The position numbers and the translations under genes are program-made. The notes under the pieces were generated by a model that worked only from the letters and a program-made list of their open reading frames with translations, did no database searches and was not told where the DNA came from. From positions 186,001 to 250,000 of the forward strand of contig NZ_JAHSPG010000018.1 in assembly GCF_019130065.1 (NCBI RefSeq): a stretch of 64,000 nucleotides of DNA, in the 5' to 3' direction. Each line of letters begins with the position of its first letter. Position 1 is the first letter of the stretch. Positions 34,820 to 42,990 of this stretch are shown here, piece after piece. This DNA is from Pinibacter aurantiacus. GTDB taxonomy: Bacteria > Bacteroidota > Bacteroidia > Chitinophagales > Chitinophagaceae.

Positions 34820-35947
34820 ATGAAAAAAACACAAACGCTCATTGTCGGTGCGAGCATTTCAGGCCTTGCATGTGCAGGCGCGCTTACTAAAGCAGGACTC
34901 GAACATACTATTATTGAAAGGGCCGAACGTATTGCGACACCCTGGCGCAACCATTATGATCGACTGCACTTGCACACCAGCAAGCATCTTTCTGAATTGC
35001 CTTATAAAAAATATGCTGCAGGCACACCGCGTTATCCCGCTCGATTGCAGGTCATAGAGTACCTGGACAATTACCAAAAGCAATTTAAAATAGATCCCCT
35101 TTTTAATACGGAAGCAACATCAATAAGGAGGGAAGCAGGGTTTTGGATCGTTGAAACAAGTAAAGCTGTTTTTCAAGCAGAGAATGTGATCATGGCAACC
35201 GGACCATACGGCAAACCGCGAGCAATTGATTTTAGAGGAATGGAAACATTTCCGGGAAATATCACACATAGCAGCCGTTACAAAAAAGGTGACGTATTTA
35301 AAGGGCAGAAAATTTTGGTAGTTGGGTTTGGCAATTCAGCCTGTGAAATAGCATTGGACCTTCATGAACAGGGAGCATATCCTTCCATGTCTGTAAGATC
35401 GGCGGTGAATGTATTGCCAAGGGATATTTTCGGAATACCCATATTGCAGCTCAGTTTGTTATTTTCTGTGCTTCCGCCTGCATTTGCAGATAAATTAAAC
35501 GCACCACTGATAAATGCTTTGACGGGCGATATAACAAAGCTGGGGCTTAAGAAACTTCCTTATGGCCCACTGGAACAAATTCATAGAACCCAAACGGTGC
35601 CATTGCTTGACATAGGTACATTGAAATTGATAAAAGACGGTAACTGCAAGGTTTTTGAAGGCATTGAAAACATAGAAGGTAAAACCGTTTATTTCAGCAA
35701 TGGAGCAAAAGAAGAATTTGACGGTATTGTGGCCGCTATCGGCTACGAAAAAGGGTTTGCATCCCATGTGCTACAGGTAGATAAAAGCCGGTTTGAAGAT
35801 TTAGCTGTTCCGGTTGCCAGGCAAAAATATTTTGGTAAAGATGGCCTTTATTTCTGCGGATTTTTTATTTCTCCCAACGGCCAGATACGCGAGATTGCTT
35901 CAGACGCAAAAAAAATCGCCGGAAGTATTGTTAAGAATGGGAGCTAA
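34820..35947 (+). CDS. Flavin-containing monooxygenase-like NAD(P)/FAD oxidoreductase
   Basis: The ATG at 34820 is chosen over a TTG eight codons upstream. The FAD motif is LIVGASISGLACAGAL and the NADPH motif VVGFGNSACEIAL, with an intervening TPWRNHYDRLHLHTSKHLSELP that matches the YUCCA/FMO-like group of Class B monooxygenases. 375 residues, no signal peptide, so cytoplasmic. Its natural substrate is unknown; indole-related, N- or S-oxygenation chemistry is typical of the family. It is divergent from TetR and probably repressed by it. Confidence 0.9.
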   Translation: MKKTQTLIVGASISGLACAGALTKAGLEHTIIERAERIATPWRNHYDRLHLHTSKHLSELPYKKYAAGTPRYPARLQVIEYLDNYQKQFKIDPLFNTEATSIRREAGFWIVETSKAVFQAENVIMATGPYGKPRAIDFRGMETFPGNITHSSRYKKGDVFKGQKILVVGFGNSACEIALDLHEQGAYPSMSVRSAVNVLPRDIFGIPILQLSLLFSVLPPAFADKLNAPLINALTGDITKLGLKKLPYGPLEQIHRTQTVPLLDIGTLKLIKDGNCKVFEGIENIEGKTVYFSNGAKEEFDGIVAAIGYEKGFASHVLQVDKSRFEDLAVPVARQKYFGKDGLYFCGFFISPNGQIREIASDAKKIAGSIVKNGS

Positions 35948-36034
35948 CAGGCAGATTTTCCACTGAAGTCGTCATTTCCTCACCCATTAATGTTTCAGAT
36001 TGTCTCTTTACAAACCTCTTAAACTGGATAAAAT

Positions 36035-36152
36035 TGTCAGGTTAAAACCTGCTTTTTTATTTTATTTGTCAGGTTATAACCTTACATATATTTTTATTTT
36101 GTCAGGATATAACCTTACATTTGTGCTTGTCCTGTCAGGATATAACCTTACA
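36035..36152. promoter_or_regulatory. Four operator-like repeats upstream of the Xre/Fic pair
   Basis: TGTCAGGTTATAACCTTACA (36067-36086) and two variants TGTCAGGATATAACCTTACA (36100-36119 and 36133-36152) are spaced 33 bases apart; a degenerate first copy (TGTCAGGTTAAAACCT) starts at 36035. The core AGGTTATAACCT is palindromic. A spacing of about three helical turns puts all sites on one face of DNA. They end four bases before the chosen start of the Xre gene, so autoregulation by that protein is likely. Confidence 0.8.
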
Positions 36153-36155
36153 AAT

Positions 36156-36614
36156 ATGCCTAATAAATCTTTACAACTACAACAACTGAACAATAAAATA
36201 TTGGTTTGTAATAACTTGCAAAAAATTACGCCGCCGCCTACGGGCTGGATAAAAGCGGTTCGTACCGCTATTGGTATGAGCCTGCAACAGTTAAGTGGCC
36301 GTCTTTCCATTACACGGCAAAGTGCACAAGAAATTGAACAACGGGAAAAAGACGGCTCCCTTACTTTGAAATCCCTTCGGGAAACTGCCGCCGCATTGGA
36401 TATGCAGTTAGTGTATGGCTTTATTCCGAAAGATGGTTCGTTGGATGCATTGATTGATCGAAAGGCAAAAGAACTGGCGAAGCAAATAGTGCTACGCACA
36501 CACAACACTATGAAGCTGGAAGACCAGGGAAATTCAAAAGCAAGAATTGAAAAGGCAATAGAAGAAAGAGCAACAGAAATTAAAAACGAAATGCCGAAAG
36601 CATTATGGGATTAG
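36156..36614 (+). CDS. Mobile mystery protein A (Xre-type DNA-binding protein)
   Basis: I chose ATG 36156 because the open frame further upstream just reads through the operator repeats (LSGYNLT three times). The 152-residue product has an Xre-like helix-turn-helix (AIGMSLQQLSGRLSITRQSAQEIEQRE, then LKSLRETAAALDMQLVYGF), matching the family called mobile mystery protein A (TIGR02612). These pair with a Fic protein, here encoded with a 10-base overlap. The pair is thought to move between genomes and behave like a toxin-antitoxin or signalling unit; this has not been shown for it. Confidence 0.88.
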   Translation: MPNKSLQLQQLNNKILVCNNLQKITPPPTGWIKAVRTAIGMSLQQLSGRLSITRQSAQEIEQREKDGSLTLKSLRETAAALDMQLVYGFIPKDGSLDALIDRKAKELAKQIVLRTHNTMKLEDQGNSKARIEKAIEERATEIKNEMPKALWD

Positions 36615-37201
36615 ACCTGAAATACCTGGACGGACAAACGCCATTGGACGATGATGAAAAAGAAGGGTTGAAAATTGCAACCATTGCCACCCGCGGCGAA
36701 TTGGATGAATTTGAACAACAGAATATTGAACAGGCAATCCTCTGGACTTTGAAAAGGAGCTTTAAACCAGAGGCAATCTTTACGGAAGACTTTGTAAGAG
36801 CAGTACACAAAAGAATGTATGGCAACACATGGGCATGGGCCGGTGATTTTAGAAAGACAAATAAAAACATTGGCGTAGATAAATGGCAGATACCAACAGA
36901 AATGCACCATTTGTTAGGCGATGCAAAATATTGGATGGCTAATAAAACATTTTCGCCAGATGAAATTGCTATACGGTTTAAACATCGCATTGTAAGCATT
37001 CATTGTTTTCCCAATGGCAATGGAAGGCATAGCAGGTTAATGGCAGATATAATTATTGAAAAGACATTTGGCTTGCCTGTGTTTACTTGGGGTGCTGCAA
37101 CCCTTGTAAGAGCGGGTGACCAGAGAAAGGAATATTTAAATGCATTGAAAGCAGCAGATAATGGGAATATGCAACCATTGATACAATTTGCGAGGTCCTG
37201 A
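36605..37201 (+). CDS. Mobile mystery protein B (Fic domain)
   Basis: The 198-residue product has the Fic active-site motif HCFPNGNGRHSR (His133 to Arg144), as expected for transfer of AMP or a related nucleotide to a target protein. The upstream FTEDFVRAVHKRMYGNTWAWAGDFRKTNKNIG stretch is the usual flap and helix region. It matches mobile mystery protein B (TIGR02613). The catalytic His and the GNGR anion-binding turn are intact, so it should be active. I could not find a clear inhibitory (S/T)xxxE(G/N) helix in it. Coexpressed with protein A by overlap. Confidence 0.9.
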   Translation: MGLDLKYLDGQTPLDDDEKEGLKIATIATRGELDEFEQQNIEQAILWTLKRSFKPEAIFTEDFVRAVHKRMYGNTWAWAGDFRKTNKNIGVDKWQIPTEMHHLLGDAKYWMANKTFSPDEIAIRFKHRIVSIHCFPNGNGRHSRLMADIIIEKTFGLPVFTWGAATLVRAGDQRKEYLNALKAADNGNMQPLIQFARS

Positions 37202-37202
37202 T

Positions 37203-37343
37203 ATGAAACGTTCCATTCATAACGGAAAAAGTTCGGTAAGCAATTCTCGACAGGCTTTTTTTGTTTTACAAAAAGCTATCGAAGTGAAAAAAGATGCTTT
37301 GCTTGTGGTTTTCAAGTATCCTGATAATGCAAAATTAAAGTGA
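37203..37343 (+). CDS. Tiny ORF downstream of the Fic gene
   Basis: An ATG two bases after the Fic stop opens 46 codons: MKRSIHNGKSSVSNSRQAFF ... YPDNAKLK. Nothing is recognised. Its stop overlaps the next small ORF by one base (TGATG), which hints at translation. Confidence 0.3.
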   Translation: MKRSIHNGKSSVSNSRQAFFVLQKAIEVKKDALLVVFKYPDNAKLK

Positions 37344-37516
37344 TGGTTATTGTCATAACGATTTTATTTGGAGCCCTGGGTTTGTTCAATTTATTCGTTG
37401 GGTTTGTACAAGCCTCTCTTGTAAAAAAGATGTATATCATTCGTCTTGGCGAGCCCATGCCTTTTGTTTCGGAAGAAGAGATTAATGCCACCATTTCAGT
37501 CAGTAGCCAACCTTAA
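37343..37516 (+). CDS. Small single-pass membrane protein
   Basis: 57 codons, beginning MVIVITILFGALGLFNLFVG, with one hydrophobic helix near the N-terminus and a polar acidic tail (SEEEINATIS). Coupled to the previous tiny ORF by TGATG. No family recognised; it could be part of the Fic module or unrelated. Confidence 0.35.
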   Translation: MVIVITILFGALGLFNLFVGFVQASLVKKMYIIRLGEPMPFVSEEEINATISVSSQP

Positions 37517-37763
37517 AGTGTTTATCATTGCAAATAGCCATGTGCGTCGTTGAATATAGTAACGGAGTTTAACGGTAAAATTTACTTCATTATTCCATCC
37601 TGGTATAACTTCCATGGAGTATTATGCCTTCGTGCTTTGGTATGACCAAATTAAAAAACGGATCAACCTAACCGGAAAATTATTGTTATGATCTCATGAA
37701 TAATAATCTAACCCTTCGATTACAATCAATTTTTAGTTTGGAACATATAAATTGTAAAAGAAA

Positions 37764-39026
37764 ATGAACATTACTGTTTTGGGTGAAACGAAATTTGCAT
37801 CACCGATCGGGCACAGCGTGAGTGATGATCTGCGCATTCCTGAGAACATTATAATCGATCCAGCGTCACCTGCAAAAGAAGAGCTGACATTTGAATTGGC
37901 AGGGCCGCGCGCTAAACTTTTTTTTGATCCGGCGAATACACGTGCGGGCATCGTTACCTGCGGTGGACTATGTCCAGGTTTAAACAATGTTATAAGATCC
38001 TTATTCCTGGAACTTCATCACGCTTATGGCGTGAAAGAAGTACTTGGTTTTCGTGGTGGATACCAGGGTTTGGATCCTGCAAATGGGAAGGAGCCAATCA
38101 TACTTACACCGGAATTTGTTCACAACATTCATAAGGAAGGCGGCACAGTTTTAGGAACTTCGAGAGGACCGGTGAATATTCAGGTCGCAGTTGACAACCT
38201 TATACTTCGAGGGATAAATATAATATTTACTGTAGGGGGTGATGGAACGCAGCGAGGCGGAAATGAACTATTTCAGGAGGCAAGGAAACGGGGCCATCCC
38301 CTGGCAGTGGTGGGTGTTCCAAAGACAATTGATAATGATGTTGCTTTTGTTACAAGAACTTTCGGCTACATGACCGCTGTATCGGAAGCGAGTAGAGTTT
38401 TGAGTAATGCACACAACGAGGCAATAAGCGTTCAGAACGGCATTGGATTGGTAAAGCTTATGGGAAGGAACGCCGGATTTGTTGTTGCCGGTGCGACTGT
38501 TGCCTGCCAGGACGTAAACTTTGCCCTGCTGCCTGAAGTGCCTTTTAAGCTGGATGGGCCAAATGGATTTCTTGCTGCTTTAAAAGAACGTATTGTTCAC
38601 CGGGCACATGCTGTAATCGTTGTTGCCGAGGGTGCGGGCCAGGATTTATTTGCAGCAGACGAATTGAAAAAAGATGACTCCGGAAACATCAAGGCCAAAG
38701 ACATAGGACTATTTCTGCGGGAATCGATTGAAAAATATTTCAAAGGCGAAAATATTCCTGTGGTGATTCGATACATTGATCCGAGTTACATTGTTCGGAG
38801 CAGCGCGGCCAATTCTGAAGATGCCATCCTCTGCGACATGTTTGCGCGGAGCGCCGTTCATGCAGCGATGGCAGGTAAAACAGGATTGGTTATTGGATAT
38901 ATGCACGACAGATTTATACATGTTCCCATTGAACTTTTAGCCAGCCGTAAAAAATCTATGGATCCCCATAGTTTTCAATGGAAAGCTGTGCAGGCTGCGA
39001 CGGGGCAGGGCGTGCAATTTAAATAG
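37764..39026 (+). CDS. 6-phosphofructokinase, TP0108/plant-like ATP-type
   Basis: Phosphorylates fructose 6-phosphate in glycolysis. The 420-residue product has an N-terminal extension before the PFK fold (GIVTCGGLCPGLNNVIR), GGDGTQRGG, PKTIDNDV with the catalytic Asp, and MGRNAGF. GGDGT has Gly where PPi-dependent enzymes have Asp, so ATP is the likely donor. The Lys in PKTIDND follows the plant/trypanosome/TP0108 group, not the E. coli PfkA group. It stands alone after a 247-base spacer with no gene. Confidence 0.92.
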   Translation: MNITVLGETKFASPIGHSVSDDLRIPENIIIDPASPAKEELTFELAGPRAKLFFDPANTRAGIVTCGGLCPGLNNVIRSLFLELHHAYGVKEVLGFRGGYQGLDPANGKEPIILTPEFVHNIHKEGGTVLGTSRGPVNIQVAVDNLILRGINIIFTVGGDGTQRGGNELFQEARKRGHPLAVVGVPKTIDNDVAFVTRTFGYMTAVSEASRVLSNAHNEAISVQNGIGLVKLMGRNAGFVVAGATVACQDVNFALLPEVPFKLDGPNGFLAALKERIVHRAHAVIVVAEGAGQDLFAADELKKDDSGNIKAKDIGLFLRESIEKYFKGENIPVVIRYIDPSYIVRSSAANSEDAILCDMFARSAVHAAMAGKTGLVIGYMHDRFIHVPIELLASRKKSMDPHSFQWKAVQAATGQGVQFK

Positions 39027-39145
39027 TCGACCCTCAAAAGTTTGTACCCCATCGAGCTTTTAAAAAGGATTGCAAAAAAGCACCATTTTGGAAATTGGCT
39101 AATTTGATCGGACGTTGTAAACCTATTTATACCAATATTTTTGCA

Positions 39146-39517
39146 TTACTTTTTTGCTTCTACCACTGCCAGGTTATTTATAAGCTTCCATTCATTGTCG
39201 GTGTCCAAAACCAAAGAATTGTATGAAACGAAATAATTCTCGGAACTCTCCAAACGAATTTTAACAATGGCAATAGAATCGCTTTTGTCAATGTGCTCTA
39301 TGATCATTTTTCTTGGTAGCCCACCAAAAATTCCGTCTCTGATATTTGACAAATATTTTTGCTTGTCAATAATGGTTACTCCTTGAGTTCCCATAAAACC
39401 ATTATTGGTTACCCTGAAGTCTTTATGCAAGACTTTGTCTAACATAACAACGTCGCTGTTGTCGCCACCTTTCACAAAGTTTGTTATTGCCTGTTCTATT
39501 TTTTCTATACTTGCCAT
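39146..39517 (-). CDS. NTF2-like (DUF4440-type) protein
   Basis: I chose ATG 39517 (MASIEKIEQAITNFVKGGDN); the frame upstream is uncharacteristic. 123 residues with the small alpha+beta NTF2/SnoaL pattern: N-terminal helix, VMLDKVLHKDFRVTNNGFMG, and terminal strands with NEWKLINNLAVVEA. Cytoplasmic, ligand or function unknown. Convergent with the phosphofructokinase gene. Confidence 0.75.
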   Translation of the reverse strand: MASIEKIEQAITNFVKGGDNSDVVMLDKVLHKDFRVTNNGFMGTQGVTIIDKQKYLSNIRDGIFGGLPRKMIIEHIDKSDSIAIVKIRLESSENYFVSYNSLVLDTDNEWKLINNLAVVEAKK

Positions 39518-39788
39518 AAGTCTTAAATTATAATGTTTATTGCATTTTGTGATTGTCGTTTTACAATGACGGGTACAAATATACGAAGGTTCTTTTTTCT
39601 TCAAACAAAGATGAATTCAGGTAATAAAAGAAGTGTCCTTAAAAATCTTAAATTTGCATAGAGCGGGTCCGTGTTCAATAATGAATGAGTATTCTTTTCT
39701 TGAAAATATGTTTTGACTTTGCTAATAAGAAACAGTTGGAATTAGTTTAAATAGCATTTGCGGAGCATAAATATGTAGAACTAATAAA

Positions 39789-40670
39789 ATGCAGGAAACA
39801 AAAGGGCTGATTCAGCAAATAAAATTACACAGCAAAATTGCCATTAGAGTAAGCACTAACTCTAATAATAATTTGCCCGCCGATGTAATGAAACTGCTTA
39901 CCCAACCTCACCGCAAGGCCAACTTCTTTTTTGTGTTTGTTGAAAGCGGTTCACTTACCCATAAAGTTGATTTAAAAGATTTAACCATTACCAACGGCCA
40001 GTTGTTTTTCATTCTGCCAAACCAAATTCATACAGCGCCCGAAAAAGTTAATGATAATCTCAGCTGTTTTAAGATGAGCTTTGACCAAAACTGTTTGTCA
40101 TTGCTTCCTAAACAATTTTCTTTTTTACTCAATCCCCTGAACTCACAAATCGTTTCGTTTGACAATGCTTCAATGCAGCGAGTGAAAACGCTTTTTGAAA
40201 TTTTGAACAGCATTCTAAATGCAGAAGGAAATGAAAATGATGGAGAGATTATTTTGGCTCATCTTAATTCTATAATGACAGAAATAAACACTGCCTATTT
40301 TAAAAATGTGGTGAAAGAAAACTTACTTCCTGACCGGCTTTCTAAATACATTGATTTTAAAATTGCAGTTGAAACCCATCTCACGGAACAGTTTTCAATA
40401 AATACCATTGCCGATAATTTGACCATAACTACTAACCATCTTTACAACATTGTAAAAGAGTTTTCAGGTGTTTCACCAAAAGAATTTATTACCAACCGTT
40501 TAATGTTGGAAGCACAACGCAAACTGCACTACTCCAAATCTTCTGTTAAAGAATTAGCGTATGAACTGGGCTTTAACGATCCCGATTATTTTTCACGGCT
40601 TTTCAAAAAGACCACGGGAAAAAGTATCAGCGAATATTTAGCTGACATTCAAGATTTGTCAGGCAACTAA
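39789..40670 (+). CDS. AraC-family transcriptional regulator
   Basis: 293 residues with an N-terminal cupin-like region (FFVFVESGSLTHKVDLKDL, FILPNQIHTAPEKV) and a C-terminal double HTH (INTIADNLTITTNHLYNIVKEFSGVSPKEF, then VKELAYELGFNDPDYFSRLFKKTTGKS). It is 65 bases upstream of a short-chain dehydrogenase on the same strand, a common AraC/SDR arrangement, and probably activates it. Confidence 0.95.
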   Translation: MQETKGLIQQIKLHSKIAIRVSTNSNNNLPADVMKLLTQPHRKANFFFVFVESGSLTHKVDLKDLTITNGQLFFILPNQIHTAPEKVNDNLSCFKMSFDQNCLSLLPKQFSFLLNPLNSQIVSFDNASMQRVKTLFEILNSILNAEGNENDGEIILAHLNSIMTEINTAYFKNVVKENLLPDRLSKYIDFKIAVETHLTEQFSINTIADNLTITTNHLYNIVKEFSGVSPKEFITNRLMLEAQRKLHYSKSSVKELAYELGFNDPDYFSRLFKKTTGKSISEYLADIQDLSGN

Positions 40671-40735
40671 AATGAATTGTCCATCTCATTTCAGTTTGCT
40701 CCACCGATTTTTGCTGCTAAGTAATTTATTAAAGA

Positions 40736-41458
40736 ATGAAATCAGCATTTATAACAGGAGCAAACAGAGGAATCGGTTTTGAAACCGCAAAACAATTAGC
40801 CGCGCTCGGATATTTTGTTTACATAGGCAGCCGGGAAAAAACAAAAGGGCTTGAAGCGGTTGCAGAGCTTAAAGCATTGGGTTTTTCAAATGCAGACTAC
40901 ATTGAATTAGATGTAACAAGCATTGCATCTATCAAGGCTGCACGGCAAACCGTAGAAGGCAAAACACCACAGTTGGATGTTTTAATAAACAATGCTGGTA
41001 TCAGCGGCGGCTTTCCACAGCAACCTCTTGCAGTTCCTATAGAGAAAGTAAAAACAGTTTTTGAAACTAATTTCTTTGCTCCGATTCAGGTAATACAAGA
41101 ATTTATTGGCTTACTGAAGAAGTCAAACGAACCACGAATTGTAAATGTAACTACGGAACTTTCTTCTATTACCAAACATCAGGATCCCTCCTGGGAATTT
41201 TACGGCTATAATCCGTCGGCTTACGGAGCCTCAAAGTCAGCATTAAATGCTTACACGGTTATGTTGGCTAAAGAACTTAAAGACACGAATTTTAAAGTGA
41301 ATTGTGTTTGCCCCGGCTTTACAAAAACAGCGTTCAATAACTACATGGGAGTAAGGCCTGTCGAACAAGGAGCAAGGGCCATTGTAAAATATGCGACCCT
41401 TAACTCAGATGGTGCAACGGGAAAATTCTTCAATGAAGAAGGCGAAATGCCCTGGTAA
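40736..41458 (+). CDS. Short-chain dehydrogenase/reductase
   Basis: 240-residue classical SDR. TGANRGIGFETA is the cofactor motif, NNAGISGG the structural motif, and the active-site YGASK places Tyr163 and Lys167. No signal peptide. Substrate unknown. Adjacent to the AraC gene and 71 bases upstream of the first GH28 of the pectin PUL; it need not be part of that PUL. Confidence 0.95.
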   Translation: MKSAFITGANRGIGFETAKQLAALGYFVYIGSREKTKGLEAVAELKALGFSNADYIELDVTSIASIKAARQTVEGKTPQLDVLINNAGISGGFPQQPLAVPIEKVKTVFETNFFAPIQVIQEFIGLLKKSNEPRIVNVTTELSSITKHQDPSWEFYGYNPSAYGASKSALNAYTVMLAKELKDTNFKVNCVCPGFTKTAFNNYMGVRPVEQGARAIVKYATLNSDGATGKFFNEEGEMPW

Positions 41459-41529
41459 AATCGTAAAATACCCAGCCGCTAAAGGAGAAGGTAGTTGTAT
41501 CCAAGTATTAATATCTAACTTGCCATACG

Positions 41530-42789
41530 ATGAAATATTTCCTTCGCCTTTTTTTCATTTTATTATTCCCTGCAACAGCAAATGTTGCGAATGCCCAATA
41601 CACAAAACTACCTTCTATTGCAGATAAGATTTTTGCAGTAACGGAATTTGGTGCGGTGGGTGATGGGAGCACGGAGAATACAAAAAGCATACAGGCTGCA
41701 TTGGACAAGGCTTCGCAAACAGGGGGATGTGTTGTGGTGCCTGCCGGTATGTTTTTGTGCGGGCCATTAACAATGCGTGGGAAAACGGCCCTGAAGATTG
41801 AGAAAGGCGGCGTGCTCAGGTTAAGAAATGATGTAGATGGATATCCTGCGGCTAACAACAGATACCTGAATTTTATTAGCATTTCCGGCGCCACCGACAT
41901 AAAAATTTTTGGAGAAGGAACGCTTGACGGACAAGGAGAAATTTGGTGGAAGAAATTTACAGCGAAGGAAATTTCCAATCGGCGTCCGCAAATGGTTTTT
42001 ATTGAAAACTCAGAACGTGTAGAAATAAGCTGCATCACTTTCCTGAATCCACCTAATACTCATCTGTCGATTAAAGATGGAACAGACGTGTACATTCATG
42101 GTATTCATATTCTTGCGCCTGCAAATTCCCGCAACACGGATGGCATTAATATTTCCGCTAAAAATTGCACGATTGAAGATTGCGACATTCGAACCGGTGA
42201 TGATAATATTGCGATTAATTTTGGAAACAGGAACAGTGTTGCCACTGAACCTGAGTGCAGCAATATCGTAATCCGCAATTGCTTCTTCGGTGTCGGCCAT
42301 GGCATGTCCATCGGCAGCTACACCTCTGGTGGCTTAAGGAACCTGGCTGTAAGCAATTGCAAATTTGATGGTACTACTTCTGCCATCAGAATAAAAACGG
42401 CAAGGGGCAGAGGCGGCGTTGTAGAAAATATTAGCTATACCGATATTGACATTAAAGATTCAAAATGGCCCATCTTCATTTCTGAATATTACCCAAGAGA
42501 ACCGGATAGTCCCGAAGCGGATACAACAACTATAGCGACTGCTTTTTCTCCGGCATACAAAAACATCACACTCAAAAATATTACCATAACCGGCGCAACA
42601 GATGCTATCAAAATTTACGGCACTCCTGAGTCTCCGATACAGGGAATAACTTTTGACAATGTAAAAATTGCTGCAAAAAACGGCGCACAAATCTATAACG
42701 CGAAGAATATAAAGTTTGTCAGATCTACCATAATCGTAGAGAAAGGTAAATTGCTGCAAACGTATCATGCAGAGGTGGAGGGAATGTGA
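41530..42789 (+). CDS. GH28 polygalacturonase-type glycosidase (first copy)
   Basis: Cleaves alpha-1,4-galacturonosyl linkages in pectin, acting in the periplasm. Signal peptide ends near NVANAQ. GH28 catalytic set intact: NTDG at 202-205 (Asp204), GDD with Asp224 and Asp225, GHG with His257, and RIK at 287-289. Beta-helix begins with FGAVGDGSTENTKSIQAAL. 419 residues is a usual size; it is likely an exo-acting form, judged from the PUL context only. It begins the pectin PUL, before the hybrid sensor. Confidence 0.95.
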   Translation: MKYFLRLFFILLFPATANVANAQYTKLPSIADKIFAVTEFGAVGDGSTENTKSIQAALDKASQTGGCVVVPAGMFLCGPLTMRGKTALKIEKGGVLRLRNDVDGYPAANNRYLNFISISGATDIKIFGEGTLDGQGEIWWKKFTAKEISNRRPQMVFIENSERVEISCITFLNPPNTHLSIKDGTDVYIHGIHILAPANSRNTDGINISAKNCTIEDCDIRTGDDNIAINFGNRNSVATEPECSNIVIRNCFFGVGHGMSIGSYTSGGLRNLAVSNCKFDGTTSAIRIKTARGRGGVVENISYTDIDIKDSKWPIFISEYYPREPDSPEADTTTIATAFSPAYKNITLKNITITGATDAIKIYGTPESPIQGITFDNVKIAAKNGAQIYNAKNIKFVRSTIIVEKGKLLQTYHAEVEGM

Positions 42790-42805
42790 GAATTTGAAAA
42801 TGCAG

Positions 42806-42926
42806 GAACGCAGATTTTCATGATTGTCATGATCGGTTAAGATTTTTTCATTTGAGATTTGGAATTTGATGAAGCCCTCGGATTTCAAATCATCAATAAT
42901 CATGGCAATCATGAAGATCTGCGTTC
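42806..42926. repeat. 28-bp inverted repeat in the spacer before the hybrid sensor
   Basis: The 28 bases at 42806-42833 (starting GAACGCAGATTTTCATGATT) and 42899-42926 are reverse complements with two mismatches. The sequence GCAGATTTTCATGATTGTCA also occurs inverted near 51204-51227 (between susC and susD), so it belongs to a dispersed repeat family. Between the arms is ~65 bases of AT-rich spacer. Confidence 0.75.
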
Positions 42927-42990
42927 TTACTCCCCAATTTTCAAATCTTCAAATTTTCAAATTGGCAAATTGTTGTAATTTGAAGCCTGT

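Noticed and set aside
36000-36155. N-terminal extension of mobile mystery protein A (LSGYNLT repeats)
   Set aside because: The repeated peptide is the translation of the operator repeats; ATG 36156 gives the family-typical length.
37764-39026. PPi-dependent phosphofructokinase
   Set aside because: Has GGDGT rather than GGDD; the Lys in PKTIDND also occurs in ATP-using plant-type enzymes.
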